A DNA stretch of 64,000 bases from Trileptium ribeirensis (GCA_030248225.1 JASANE010019240.1:39790-103789), one strand, 5' to 3'. Shown: positions 11,626 to 24,639, numbered from the stretch's first letter. A program made the numbers and translations. Notes: generated by a model from the sequence alone, not told the origin.

Positions 11626-12690
11626 GGGGTATCGATTTTGTAATGTGGTAATTTGACCGTATTAATGTCTAGTGATAAAGTTTTCCTAGTAAATTTTATC
11701 TTTCGTGTGAGCGTGACTGTGAAGTCAGTAAATTTGCTAAGTAATTTGGTGGACCATTCTCGCCGCAATACCATTACACAAACAGATCAATAATGGCGGC
11801 GGACCGCTCGTGTCAGGGCTTGGGGTATTTTCGTCCGCAAGCCGTGGCACGAAGGGTCGGCCCGTCCATTTGGACGTCCTTATCACGCCGGAGATAAACA
11901 ACGCGGGACACGTCAAATGATTTTCAAGATTTATTTCTAAAGTATAATACAGCATCCAAACGTGCACGGGTAACTGAGGCATCATCCTAATCAATAAAGA
12001 TTGACATTGTCGCATCCGTTCATTCCCTCGTCTGTGTCCACAAAGGAAGCGGGGCGATGCATGCGAAGGCGTTCCCGGAAGTACCGGACCAAAATCTGAA
12101 CCCGAGACGTCCGCGGTGGAACGTTAACTAACTCAGCTATAGCTCGGGTTACGCGTTCTGGCGTGCTTCGAAATTCGCTCTTGATAACGCGTGGCGTTAT
12201 ACTCACTTAGAAGACTGTGCGGGGATGGGGGGGCTTCATTGTCATCGAGTGGCTTCCACAGAAGAGGGGCATGAATCGGGGCACGAGTATGAACACAGCT
12301 ATACGGTGAAGGTCAAGGCATGATTACATTACCGAAATTACTATGGTACAAGTCATTACTCAGCGATGGATCAACAATTGCTCCAAGGCCAGCAACCGAG
12401 TACTAGTGATCATTGCATTACAAACGAGGTACCAGCATACTAATCAGATACGAAAACTCCGTCCGGCGTGCCTTCCTTGCTCATTAAATACTGACTAACA
12501 TCCTTATCGAGTCCCTCACACCGTTTCGTCGTTAAAACAAACTTTTTCACTAATTTCGAATGGCTTATGTCAGAGTGTCTCCATATCTCCAGCCGCGGGT
12601 TGAGTATCCCGAGTCTCTGATAATTCACGTGGGATTAGCATACTTGGGCGATTTCTTAGGCGACCAATGTCGCTGTTTTAGTCGTTTCGG
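11626..12690. other. no protein gene; includes a possible tRNA-like segment
   Basis: GC is higher than average and no coding match is seen. On the minus strand TAGCTGAGTTAG (12139-12128) resembles a tRNA A box and GGGTTCAGA (12103-12095) resembles half of a B box. The spacing is right but the tRNA arms do not close, so it may be a SINE head. The stretch may continue the repeat that starts at 11165. Confidence 0.3.
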
Positions 12691-12819
12691 GTGAGCGTTT
12701 TCGCCTATTCTATGGTCGGGGCCAGATTTACACTGAGGGGCGCGTTTGATCCCGGCGTATCGGGGGCACGGGGCGTTTCGCCCTCGGACGCGTCCGCGTC
12801 CCTTTTCTGGCTGTTGTTT

Positions 12820-13045
12820 CTTTGCTTGGGTCTTTGCTCTTTTCTTTTCTTGCTTTGTTTCCTTTGTTTCCTTTTGTTTCCCCTGCCTTTGCCGTCCTCT
12901 CTCTATCGTAGTCGGTTTGAGATTCTAGTACACTGTACGAATCGAAAGTGTACAGTGTCTCGACTGCACTATCGAGACTGTGCAGTCGAGTTATCACTAA
13001 AATTTTAATGAATTTCCTCAGAACTCGATAGTCGAGTGGTCAATA
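12820..13045. repeat. T/C-rich tract followed by twin perfect hairpins
   Basis: 12825-12895 is a CTTTTCTTTTCTTGC-like pyrimidine tract. Next to it lie two perfect stem-loops: ACACTGTAC/GTACAGTGT (12930-12958) and CTCGACTGCAC/GTGCAGTCGAG (12959-12990), directly abutting. A related CGATAGTCGAGTGG follows at about 13026. No coding match. Confidence 0.6.
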
Positions 13046-14755
13046 CCGAAATTTCTGCAGCGGGCTTAATTTCCCCGTGCAGGATCGAAACTCAATAAGG
13101 GAAAATGAAAAAGGAGAGAGACAAAATGACAAAAATCAAGGCAAGGGTATACATAGTACATAGCCTAACGGGCAAACCGAGCTAAAAACAAAAAAAACTT
13201 AAACTCAGCGATCAAGTCGCTCCAAAAAGAAAACGGGGTTTTGCACTTACTCGGTTTGGGATCAAAATGGTTCGCGAGAGGTCGCGATTTTTTCTTTATT
13301 GAAAAGAGGATGTTCTAGCCCATTTTTCTGTTTAAGGGCGGGGCATAGTGCCGAGCTTTTGGAAGCGGGCACGGTGGTGGATTATGATCTCTAACAATGC
13401 GGTCGGTTCATTTTAGTACAGGGAGTTTTACCATTCACTATCGCCGAGCTTAACCACGGCTGCATGCTACGGTGAACGTCGGTAGACTTAATAGTTGAAC
13501 AGAGACAATTTCGAGGCAAACATGGTGAGGCGATATCTTTTACAAGCGCCTAGTAAGTTTAGTCCTGAGGGGCCGCCAAGGGTTCGTGACATCGGTAGCT
13601 GATCCTTATGTAAAGCTGGCATCAACCGTCCTGTTGGCAAACAAATCAAACACTGGCCAAGATCGTGTGAAGATTGTAATAAAATCGCTCCTTGCGGAGT
13701 GCCAACGCCTTATGCTCAAGCTGAAATCCTCTAGAATTTGTTTAGTCTTTAGTATTTCCCAAATTTTCTTAACTCAACTGACAAAATAAATTTTAGGGCT
13801 TTCTAAAGCCCGACAGAGGCTAATCCTCCGTCCCTAACTGCACGTCAGTCCGACCTCAAGCAGCGGCATGAGCATCGAACGATCTACTAAACTGTAATTT
13901 TGTAAACCATAAGCATAGTCAGAAGCAAGCGAATAAGCGAATCCTTATGATTTCGTGGTAAAGTTTTACCGTGGTCAGCTCAGGAAAATTCGACAGCCCT
14001 AACTCAAGAGTAATAAGTCATGTAAAAGCACGTGGACGAGAAGCGTCCATTTTGGTTTGCCTTACCTATGACCACGGGGAATCAGAACTACTTCGGCTTT
14101 TGTGTTCACAACCTAACACCCCCCGTGCATTCGATCGCGATGCCTAAACGGAACTCGACTCGAGGAGGCTAGTCAAGGAACAGGTAAAAGTGTACTCAGA
14201 TGACATGAAAAACATGACGTCCTCTAGCGGGCGTCTGGTCAAGCTATCGGAGGTAAAATTATGCGACAATTGTTCAAATTTCAACGGTCTGTTACATTTT
14301 GCTCTGGGGAAAATAAACCCCCATTCATTCAGTTCTCTTCCTGACTTACAACCTTTGATCCGGGACAGCGATGGCTGGTCCCCTTCCGCGAGACGAAAAT
14401 GTCAGCGCGGGTCCTCCAACGATCGAAGTCCATTCCACACGCGAACCAAAAACAAAAACAAGAAAGCACGGGAAAGTCGAAAATGTTGCGAAATAACTAC
14501 AATAAAACATAAAAGATTTCAATGCTGTAAAAAACGAGGCTCAACAGCATGAACAGAAGCAGCGCGGCATTTCCACCAAGAAAACAAGGAAGAAAACAAG
14601 TGGTGGTAAGTATAATCAATAGTATCCAGTGTTCTGTTTTTATGGACATTTTACAGTACCTACATTGTAGGTATGTACCTTGACTTGACTTAAAGCTTAT
14701 CGGCGATACGGCATAGTTGCAGATCCCACTGTAGCTGCCCACATTTCATCACGAC
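13046..14755. other. no gene recognised
   Basis: Mixed-composition sequence. The longest plus frame (14190-14552, 120 codons) is basic at its end and resembles nothing known. Nothing marks it as expressed. Confidence 0.35.
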
Positions 14756-14759
14756 AAAG

Positions 14760-14990
14760 TCATCGCCACTGCTGTCGATGTTGTGCGGCCTCCTTTGCAT
14801 CGTTGATATTAGCATGTGCCTTTGTGAGAAACAGCGTACCCGTCAGGTCTTGTAGAACTTGACTGTTCCACGTTTTCTTGGGGGCATCCCGAAGCATTTT
14901 CCAGTCTGTTGGTTGGTCGGCAAACAGCAGCCGTTTGGGTAGTCGCGTTTCGTCCATTCTACTGACGTGTCCAAACCAACGTCCATATAA
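14760..14990 (-). pseudogene. LINE ORF2 C-terminal fragment
   Basis: The minus frame reads GRWFGHVSRMDETRLPKRLL, then a KTW and a terminal AAQHRQQWR before a stop. This is the usual C-terminal tail after the reverse transcriptase of endonuclease-type LINEs (GH..RM....LPK, then a .W..A..R..W end). All upstream domains are absent. Homology stops at about 14990, exactly where similarity to the hAT element family begins. Confidence 0.7.
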
Positions 14991-15398
14991 ACCCATAATT
15001 TCAAGTTTCCCACAGTATAACATGCAAGAAACGTATGTGTGGTAAAGGGAGGCAACTGGGGAGAAAGCGAAAGTGTTTATTCTTCGTTCCATGCGTTTTA
15101 AGACATTCAATTTTACGCAGTATACGCAAGGGTGTATAGTGGAAGGAATTTTTGCTCTGGGTGTCCAAAACCCGACATATTGATCGATAAATAAACATTA
15201 TTAGCTTCCTCAGTCTTTTTAAAGTTTCAGAAAGGCAATAATGCCATTGCAATACATTAAGCTTAATGTAAAAGTTATTTTTAATGCATTTTTAATCCAC
15301 TATACCTTCATTTCTTTCTTCATCTGTTTTACTACATATAAATTTCGAAGACCAGGTTCCGGTTCCGGTTTAAATAGAATGGTTCCGGTTATTCCCTG
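14991..15398 (-). mobile_element. hAT non-autonomous element fragment (CCGGTT family)
   Basis: This matches 35150-35601 of the full element, including ACGTATGTGTGGTAAAGGGA, TTAGCTTCCTCAGTC and the terminal GGTTCCGGTTATTCCCTG ending at 15398. The other terminus is lost and LINE sequence sits there instead. Confidence 0.8.
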
Positions 15399-15532
15399 AT
15401 ATAATTATATGTGTATATATAATCAATAAAATTTTTCGCAATTTATATTACAATATGCTCAATGTTACTACCGCAACATACAATATTATTCGTAATAATC
15501 CCTGAATTTGATTTACAACAGCTAAGAAAAAA

Positions 15533-16252
15533 ACTAGGGATGTACCGGGGCTTAGCCCCGGCCCCAGGCCGGAGCAACGTCGAAGCCCCGGGAAAGGTAA
15601 AATTTAGGTGCCGGGGCCGGGGCTACTGTTTCAGAAAAAAAAATTTTTGGTACCAAATTAGTAGAACAGATAAACAATCTGGAGCTTTAGCTGAAAATAT
15701 AGTGCTTGCTATTAGGACAGTGCAAATTCCACTGGACATTCCTGAAACTGTGAACTTTAGGTCGCAACGTATAGTTTATTAAACTATTAAACCAAAATGT
15801 TAACACGATTTGTGTTGAATTTTTGATATTTCAACAAAATTATTACGTATACGGACAAATATGGTTTTTTAAGAATAGTAATTAAACAATGATTTGGTTT
15901 TTGATATATTCGAATACATGCCAATGATGCATACATGCCAGAGGCTTAGAACCGCCCCCTGTGAGGGGGTAACCCCCGGTAGCCGGCGAAATTTTTCTAG
16001 AGGGGGAGGTCGGTACGGTAGTGAGGGCTTTCTTTTGGTCGCCGGCGCCAAATGTTCGCCTATGACTTCACCTCACTCTCCGGGGGTGGGGGTCAAGGTT
16101 CCCAGGGGGATTTTACACTCTGCAATCCCCCTGTCGGGATGTATGTATGTATATGTGCTCTATATGCGCTGGAAAATCGAACACATAGCACTTTTCAGCC
16201 AGCCCCGATCCGGCCACGGCCGGGATAAGGTTAGCCCCGGCTCCGGTACAAC
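15533..16252. mobile_element. GC-rich element with TGTACCGG ends (candidate MITE)
   Basis: TGTACCGGGGCTTAGCCCC near 15540 and GGGGCT/AGCCCCGG-rich GCTCCGGTACAACAC ending near 16252 are inverted partners. The interior is AT-rich apart from GGGGGT blocks at 15950-16130. No target duplication could be matched. It lies directly downstream of host exon 3. Confidence 0.45.
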
Positions 16253-16262
16253 ACTAAAGAAA

Positions 16263-17035
16263 CTATATCTGCAGCATACCCGAACCGGTGGCAATTGGCA
16301 TATCATTCACTGATTTGTGTTCGCTAAGCTGTGACGACGACTCAATTGACGAGTCGCGACTTTCTTCGTTCGAATTTATCGTCAAACCGTGGGTTAATAC
16401 GCCACCGCCATCACTACCGTTAGCCACGGTTTGTTCGCACAAAACTATATCAGCATGCTGCAATGTTGATAGCGGAGCCTGCAGACTGGTGTAGCCGAGC
16501 GCTGGCGGCGTTGGTCCATTGTTAGCGTAGCCAATATCCCCGCCACTCACTCCATCGTTATCACCACCACCACTGCTGTTATTAGCTGCTGACAAGTTCG
16601 TTGGCGGCTGATTATATGACGACGACGTGCCTTTGGTACAGTCAAGATTACAACTGTCGAGGTAACTGTTATTCGTCATTCCATGCTGATGGTGTGACAT
16701 TCCGCCGCCAGCCGACGCCAGTCTAGTTCGCGGTAGTCCAACTGGACCACTCGGTGCAGGACCTACGACATTACTGATTGGCGACCGATATGGATAGCCA
16801 CTGTTAACGCAATGGCCCGAAGACAATCCCACATGTTCCAGCTGCTGTTGAAAGGCGGGGGCAAGATGTTGTGAAACAGCGTCATTTACAGGACTATTGG
16901 AACCGTGACCGATATGCGACGATGGCTCAGGAGATTGTTCATGGTAACTACGCAAACCACTTTGATTTTGATAACTCATGACATTGTGCCCGGTGCCATA
17001 TGAAGCCACAAATTGCTGTTGCTGACTATGGTAAC
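16263..17035 (-). CDS. host gene exon 3, Ser/Asn/Gly/His/Gln-rich
   Basis: The acceptor is TTTTAG before GTTACCATAG. The exon starts with two bases that complete the Gly codon opened by exon 2, so the phase fits. It encodes 256 residues, starting YHSQQQQFVASYG, with NNSSGGGDNDG and GGGMSHHQHG-type low-complexity stretches, and ends GSGMLQI and a stop at 16265-16263. An alternative donor (GGTTCGG then GTATGC, exon end 16280) would drop the last codons and splice on, so the stop may not be the true end. Composition fits a disordered region of a transcription regulator, but no domain is recognised. Confidence 0.75.
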
Positions 17036-19181
17036 CTAAAATGTTTAACATAGATGGAAATTTCACGCCGCAAAGTTAAGCAGACAATAATGTTGTCTTG
17101 CCTGAGAGCAAACTAATATTCATGTCCTAGATACGTACATATACTACATGGCTCTATAAATTTATGGTAGGGATAAGATTATTCAGCGTATGCAATATTG
17201 CGTCCGTTACGCAGTCACACTCTAATCAAGTCATAATCTGTCGCAATCCATGGTGAATGTAAACATTTTCTTAAATCCGCTTAGGCAAATACCTATGAAG
17301 TCAAAAACTTGTCATAGACACGTTTCTTAACTTCAATGGCACTGCTACTACAGTTCAGGACAACGTGCCGCGATGTTTATAAGTCTCACAACGACGGTTC
17401 TGAGCCGTTCCCAGCTTGAACATTATGGCCGTCAAGATGGTTATGTACAGAGAGATCTGATTCTGGGTTTGAGGGATTTTGGGATTTGGGAGTTGATAGC
17501 TCTTGTAAGATAGTATTTGTAGTTAGGTGGACGGTTTTCAAGAATCTACAACACTCTGCGGATTCTCACCTGTTGAAAAGTTCCATAGAAGCTCGCTTGA
17601 TTATGTATCCTAGTGAACATTAAAACCTATGTCTTGTGGTGTGAAGCCCAGCTATCGAAGCCAGGATTTTTTTGCGGTTTTCTAAATGCTCCGAATAATG
17701 TTTTTTCGAGAAAAACTTAGAGAATTGTAAAAATGTTTTAAAAGAAAATATGTTAAAAAGAATAGACGAAGATGGTTTAAACTTTTATACTATTCGGCTA
17801 GAACAAAATTGGACTATTTTAGTTGTTTTGTGTTAAGGTACAAACTACCAGCTTGAAAACATTCGAAAACGGCTTATTCTACGTTCGAGAATAAGTGCCC
17901 GAAATTAGAATCTATGCGGCTTATCCGTTATATGTATACACATCCTAATAAACTGTAGCAACTCAGATACGTAAATACTCTCCCATTTTGTAACCCATAG
18001 CTAATTCAAACCCCAAAATGTTTCTTTAACACAAATAGGTGCACAAAACTTAAGATTATCAATGTTCAGACAACGTCGAGTTAGATAACCTCTTCACACT
18101 GTGACAGATATGTACATGAGTACCGAAATCTTTTAAAAACTAGGTCCACACATCCAGCATAATTCATTCGTTATCGGTTAAACATTATGGCAAACTAAAA
18201 AAATTAACAGAAGCAACTAAAATATAAACACCTACAGACAAGGTTTCATCACGTTTGAGCTTATGCCAACGCGCCAAAATTTTACATTTGCAATAATTAA
18301 CTGCTTACACACAAATTACGCGCATGGCTGTTCATGATTAAGCCATATCAAGTGCCGCCAGATTATGGTGATTATTACGAGGTCAAATTTGACGTCGTTT
18401 CATCCTTTGAAAGTCGCGCAGATAGGACAATTTAGAGACCATAAGACATTTATAGCACAAATCAAAAACTTATAACTAATATTTCTTTCTCAACTGACCA
18501 AAAAGAGGAGAAAAATTTCGTATTTAGCAAATCATTTTTGATGATCATTACAACTTGAAAAATTATCTCTTATGACGTGAGCGCCTAGCTTTTCCCTTGG
18601 GGAGCATATCACGAAACTACACACATTGCTTTCATGCTGTTCAGCAGCCCCGAAAATCAGTAAACCCATTCTACTCCTCTACGCACAAGTCAACTGAAAA
18701 ATACTAAAGCTTCAAATTTTGATGGCAATGTTGAGCATTTCCCTGTTTAACTTGAACCTTAATTAATGATGTGCAAATGTTTAACTGGTTCGGCAACCTT
18801 ATAACTCTATCGGTCACGTCAAACCAGCTACTAGCTAAATTTGGCAAATTTTTTGAAATTTTACTTTAATTTTTTATAGCTTTTACACCTCCAACGTTTA
18901 TTTACAGGAAGAAGGCAACGGGGCAGCCCTAACCCGTTCATACCGACCTCCTATCGTTTGCCCACTCCAGATTTTTACGCGCGGAATTCCCGGACAATAA
19001 TTTTTCCGCTCATATATTTTTGTGCTCGGCTTGGCTATATATCAAGATTGCCTTGCATTGTGGCTTGTAGGTGACCGTTATGCAGTTGTATATGTATTTC
19101 ATTGCATTTAGTGTATTACTGAATAAACAATATATAGTGCGATTACACAAGTGGGATATTTTTCGGTATATATTGAAAATC

Positions 19182-19363
19182 CCCCAAGTGGATTAGCCGC
19201 CCACGGCCTCGCGCGTCGGCTTGAGAAGTGAAAACCCCTTTAAAATTTTGGTACCAATAAAAGCTCGCATTCCCCAAGTGGATTAGCCGCCCACGGCCTC
19301 GCGCGTCGGCTTGAGAAGTGAAAACCCCTTTAAAATTTTGGTACCAATAAAAGCTCGCATTCC
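19182..19363. repeat. exact 90-bp tandem duplication
   Basis: CCCCAAGTGGATTAGCCGCC... starts at 19182 and again at 19272, and the 90 bases read the same in both units. It contains ATTTTGGTACCAATAAAAGC, related to the GGTACCAAT motif of the Merlin-associated elements. Confidence 0.9.
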
Positions 19364-19844
19364 GACTCGGCTGCTCCGACCAAATGTTTGTAGAAACAAA
19401 GCACTGGCCCGAAAGGATTGTATATTGCTGGCCTGTCTACATTGGGGGAAGGTGAAGAGACCCCGCCCACTTTCCAAATCACCCCATGTTCGTTCCCCCT
19501 CCCCCACTCCTCAGAAACCCCAACGTTCGACCTAATACAAATTTTATGTCCTAAAATTAGTATTTTTTCTTTGCAAATTGTTTTTAAACATTAATTACCA
19601 CTATTCATAATGATAAAACGCTGAAAATCAAAGCTTGAAAATACATGCACAGCAGTAACACTACATTGAAAACATGGAATATTTAGTAATTTTAAGCAAA
19701 ATTTAGCCACCCGAAGCTCCCCCACTTTTAGGAGGGCTGTGAACAGGCCAGCATTGTGACCCCAGTTTTTAAGTCGGCAGACAAAAAAAAGATAAATCTG
19801 AAATCTAGGACTTCGTGTCCAAAATAGCAAAGTCAGGGTCTGTT

Positions 19845-20512
19845 CTTTTAGCAACCCCCAGCCCAAATTTGGTCTATTTTGAAGAGCCGATTTTGGTACC
19901 AATTGATTCAGCTCGATGAGGCGGTTCAGAAAATACTCATTTTATCCACATCCCTAAAAAATATTTTTTCGATTTTTTGAGGTCCCAATGGGAACCCAAA
20001 ATTTTTTTCGTCGGGATAAGGTCATGTTTGGCACCGTTTGATTGGTTTGATGAGAGTAATCTACTGGTGTGTATTTTATGGAAATCTGTGCCACCGTTCA
20101 AAAGGTTATGAGGGGGTACGTTATAAAGTTAGAAAAAAGAACAGCTTGGTGCGGGGGTTCGGGGGGCAGCCCCCCGACTTAGGCTTAGTGTATGTCTCAT
20201 ATAAGAACGTCCTTTCATTTCTGCCCTTCAGGGTTAGTTGGGCCCCTCATAACTTTCTAACGGTGGCGTAGATTTCAATAAAATACACACCAGAATTCTC
20301 TCACCAAACCGAGTCGAACGGTGCCCAACATGGCCATATTCCAAAGAAAAAAATTTTTGGGTTCCCATTGGGACCTTAAAAAAATCGAAAAAATATTTTT
20401 TAGGGATGTGGGTAAAATGAGTATTTTCTGAACCGCCTCATCGAGCTGAATCAATTGATACCAAAATCAGCTCTGTATCGTCAAAATTGACCAAATTCGG
20501 GCTGGGGGAGGG
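19845..20512. mobile_element. 650-bp foldback element of the Merlin-associated family
   Basis: The arms are long inverted copies. On the left, CCAGCCCAAATTTGGTC, GATTTTGGTACCAATTGATT, AGCTCGATGAGGCGGTTCAG and CCACATCCCTAAAAAATATT run to about 20035. On the right, the complements run from about 20340 to 20512. The centre holds CGGGGGG-CAG-CCCCCCG (about 20169-20185) followed by ACTTAGGCTTAG, the same core as at 55500. There is no ORF. It is probably mobilised in trans by a Merlin-type transposase, inferred from the shared text near both Merlin ORFs. Confidence 0.8.
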
Positions 20513-21898
20513 ATAAAAGAAAAGTCCCCAGGACCTAACTTCTCAACGGACCCTCGAGAACCGGAGGTCTCCCGATTCAAAATTCTTAGGGGGCGTCGAA
20601 TCGGAGGGGGGCAAAGCTGGCAGCCTAAAAGCGGGGGAAGAACAACCCCCGGGTTGGAGGAAGCCATTACCAATTTGAGTGGGAGACCTTGAATTTTCCG
20701 ATAAAATGGCAAAAACAGGGTACGTACGTACAGAATGCCTCATGCCAAAATTTCTAGCTTCCCTGCCTAGTAAACCCCAGTTGACATAAAAAAATTAGCA
20801 ATATTTAGCAAAATGCCAATTTAAAGTTAAAAATTCTATTAAATCAGGTAAAAAAATTTTTAACATCATGTAGATGTTTTACAGTGTTTCTGAAGCCAAT
20901 TATTATAGTACTAGCTTATCTTATCGCTAAGGCGTTGAATTCTGAGTGTTGAATATGTAATTTAGAGATACACAAGGTTTTATTTGTGTCCACGGGTGGG
21001 TCTTGACCCAAATATTTTTGATGGAACCAGGCAGTTTCAGATTCGAAGATATTGAGTTTGCTAATAAATTTTATTAGGGTTGCGTTTACTTTAGATCAGA
21101 CGTAATAAGAAATCTCTTCATAACGTAAATATCAACCTACGTAATAAGCAGACTAATACAGTCTAAAAATATATACAAAATATAGTTAGCGTGCAGGAAC
21201 TCCACAAACCACAAATGCTGGGCACCTGACAAAGGCGTACATGAAATTTGGTCCAATTTTTTTCCAGTTGAAGGTGGTGTAAATTTTGCACGGCTATGCA
21301 ATTACGTTTCTTTATTGTGTAAAAATTCGTGAAATTCTAAAGCCAGAAATTGTACATCTACGTTTAAGGTCTGGATCCAAAAGAAATTTGCTGGACCCAG
21401 GGTCCGTTTTCACAAAATCCACTGGATACACAGCTATACTGAGCATCACATTACAAAAAGAACCATGTATTACTCTACAAAATGATACCAAAACCAATCA
21501 CCAATTTCACTCAGATATCTATACCTGTTGTCGAGTTATAATGAGAAATGATAGGTTTGGGCTCCTTTACTACTCGAACCGAGCCCATTGACCCGCTTTG
21601 GGGGGAGGGGGGGCGGGAGTGTGAGATGTTGGATAGTAACACGAAACGGCACAAATACAGATAATTTTAACAATCACGCGGATCAAACCGCCCAATCAAA
21701 GTCGAGCTGCGCGTGCTACCCTAAAACCAAGATAACAGACATTGCTAAATTTTACCACTATCACGGCTAGTAAGAATTCTTCACTTCGCTCGTTTCACTT
21801 ATTATTTTAATTAATAGCTTGTCTAATCGTAAAGACGGCAATTCTAAAGGTTCGATATGTAATTTAGAAAGACATAAACAACTAAATTGAGCATTAAC

Positions 21899-24340
21899 TT
21901 AACCCTTTATGTGGATTCGTTCCCACCAGAAACATATTATTGATCCAAGCGTTAAAATCACACCATCTAACGCAACATGTTAAATGCATACCACATGAAA
22001 ACCAACCTCGTTGTAGGTCCTACTTATTGTTACTTAGACATGATTCTGTTATTCTCTTGGTTTGATATATGTACGCTAAAACATTTCTTACTGTCTACAC
22101 AGGACGCATAAAAATTTATATTGCCATTACTCGATTTTGCCTGAGGTGTTTCAGTTGTTCTTGGCTCAACATTAAATTTGTTCCCCAGAAAGAACATTGT
22201 ACATGTAATTTGCTTTATTTTATTCGTTTTGACAGTATAATAGACAATGTCTGGATTGTTCCCATGTGAGGACAAATCAAAAATTGAATCGTTCTCAGTG
22301 GGGAACAAAGTGATTCCAATATAAACACTAGAGCAAGTGGGTATGCGTCTAAGTAATCCCAGCATTCAGTTTCTGCTTTAACTTTTACATGTTGCTTTTA
22401 AATAGTTTTAGGTGAACTTAGTATTAGGCAGTATTTAACACTAACAATGTCTAGCAAATTTCTTAATATACTTAAGCGTAAAGTAACGCCAAGACAGGAT
22501 TCCGACAGTAATAGCGATAACGTCCGATAATAGTGATGACAGCGATTCTGATTACCGCAGAATCATTGACCGAAATAATTTCTCAGAGCGACATCAGCAA
22601 CAGTGACGATGAAGTTGCTTTGGCACAGCTTGTTTCGGGTCCAGTTTGGAAAAAGCGCGACTTGTATGTTACGCCGGCTCAACTGGCGGTTACTGGTGAG
22701 GAGGATATTGAGAGACTGGATGCGTGGGAATTCGAAACTGGTCGACGTTCATATTGTCAATACTTTGAGCAATTCTTCTCTGATGCGGTTATTGAATACT
22801 TAACCGATCAGACCAATATCAATATTACTTTAAAAAAGCACCCTAGTGGCCGAAATAGATCAAAACTTTTAAGTGACGCTGTAACACCAACGGAGATGCG
22901 GAAGTTTCTTGGTATACTATTCTACTTGTCGCTAGTCCGTATTGCTAGCAAACGTCATTATTGGTCGGGTAAAACACGGCAAGAGTTGGTTGCTGGACAA
23001 ATGCTATATAAGTGTTTTGACTTCATCCTACACCTCCATCACGCTGACACAACAGCTACTAACGGCACGCAAAGGTCAGACCCTGGTTACGACAACATTG
23101 CCAAAATTAGACTCTTTATCGAGATGACGTACAATTCTTTTAAGCGCAACGCTGGCGAGGTTGAACAATGACAGTTTATTGATGAGCAAATGATTAAATT
23201 TAAAGGACGAGCGAAGTTCATTGAAATCATACATGCCGGAGAAACCGGTAAAATGGGGGTATAAGGCTTGGACCCGGTCTGAAATTTCGGGTTATGTATA
23301 TCAATTTGCGATTGCAGGTGCTGGGGCTCCGCCAGTGGAAAGTAAGCGGCTAACGCGGCGAAGCCGTGAAGCAGCTGCTAAAACAACTGATCCCACTGAG
23401 GATTTGGCAGTAGCGCTTGGGATTGATGTTGATCTCGTTCGAAGGTGCGGCTGCAGCGGCCAAGTTGTTTTGTCGCTATCTCACAACCTTCCTAAAAATA
23501 TAGTTCTTCATTTTGACAACTATTTCGCTTCCTACGCGTTGGTGGTCGCATTGAAAAACTTGGCTACGGAACGATTTTTACAATTCAGGAGAACAAAACA
23601 GCTGGGTGTCCGATTGAGACAGAGAAAAATCTGAAGAAGGCGGCAGGGGAGCTTATGACTACAAGTGTGATGCTGGAAATGATGTCCTTATTTGTGGCTA
23701 GTACAATAAGAGAGTTTTGTTAGGTTCAACAGTAGCTGGTATCGAGCCTGTGGGCACTACTACTCGTTGGGATAGGGCCAGTAAACATTACATTGATCTG
23801 CGCCGACCGAACATTGTCAAAGCCTATAATGAAAGTATGGGAGGGGTAGACCTGTTCGACATGTTAGTGTCTCTTTACGACATAGATTTTCGCTCAAAAA
23901 AAGTGGTAAATCCACATTTCTTATCGAATATTGGATATCTCAGCAATAAACGCATGGATTCTTTATCGAAAGGCTAAAATTGGCGCGGGCGACAACTACG
24001 TACCACTATACGACTACAAGCTGGAGATTACAATAGATTTGCTTAGCGTCGAAAGCGCACCAACTGCCGAGGGTGCCGGTATGTTTTCGAAAGCAGTATC
24101 TCATCCGAAATCTGGATACCGCAAGGCGAAGCACGTTTCGTGGGATCGCGAAATGACGGCTTGCATCACCGCCCTGTTATCAACCAAAAGCAAGAGCGTT
24201 GTGTCGTTTGCTCTAACAAGACTCTTTTTCGTTGTTGGAAGTGTGACAATTATCCCATGTGCATCAAGACGTCTCGAACCCACGTTTCGCGAAACTTCTT
24301 TGACATTTTTCACTACACCAACGAAGCTCGGCAATAATTA
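21899..24340 (+). pseudogene. broken piggyBac element
   Basis: TTAA at 21899-21902 is followed by CCCTTTATGTGG, a typical piggyBac terminus. Translation opens at 22447 (MSSKFLNILKRKV), hits a stop, and continues in other frames from 22533. The transposase shows TPTEMRKFLGILFYLSLVR, then FIDEQMIKFKGR (first catalytic Asp) after a stop at 23169, KPVKWGYKAW, LHFDNYFASYAL (second Asp), YNESMGGVDLFDML (third Asp), and a C-terminal Cys-rich finger CVVCSNKTLFRCWKCDNYPM near 24200-24260. At least four frame changes or stops make it inactive as written. The right terminus was not found before the Merlin-associated sequence near 24640. Length of about 2.4 kb is normal for the family. Confidence 0.9.
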
Positions 24341-24639
24341 TTCAGTTATAATGCATTGTAAAGTCGCTGTAAATATTGTATAATATGTTTGTTGTTCGAC
24401 AGTAGTACTACATCATCATCATTTTGTCCGTCTATTATTTTCGTTCGTTATTGACAATTACCTCACCTGCTTCATTTCAATGACAATGTTAATAACCACC
24501 GGCGACGAGCAGCTTTGGTATTATGCATCGCTTGGAAGCTAATTCGTTGTTCAACGGAACTCAAATGGTTCGCATTGCGCATCGCTGTTAGTACTTTATG
24601 TAAGTATATTCATTATTTTTGTTCTCTTATACGCACATC

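Noticed and set aside
15894..16313. A 139-codon plus-strand frame
   Set aside because: It spans the GC-rich TIR element and antisense of host exon 3; no motif.
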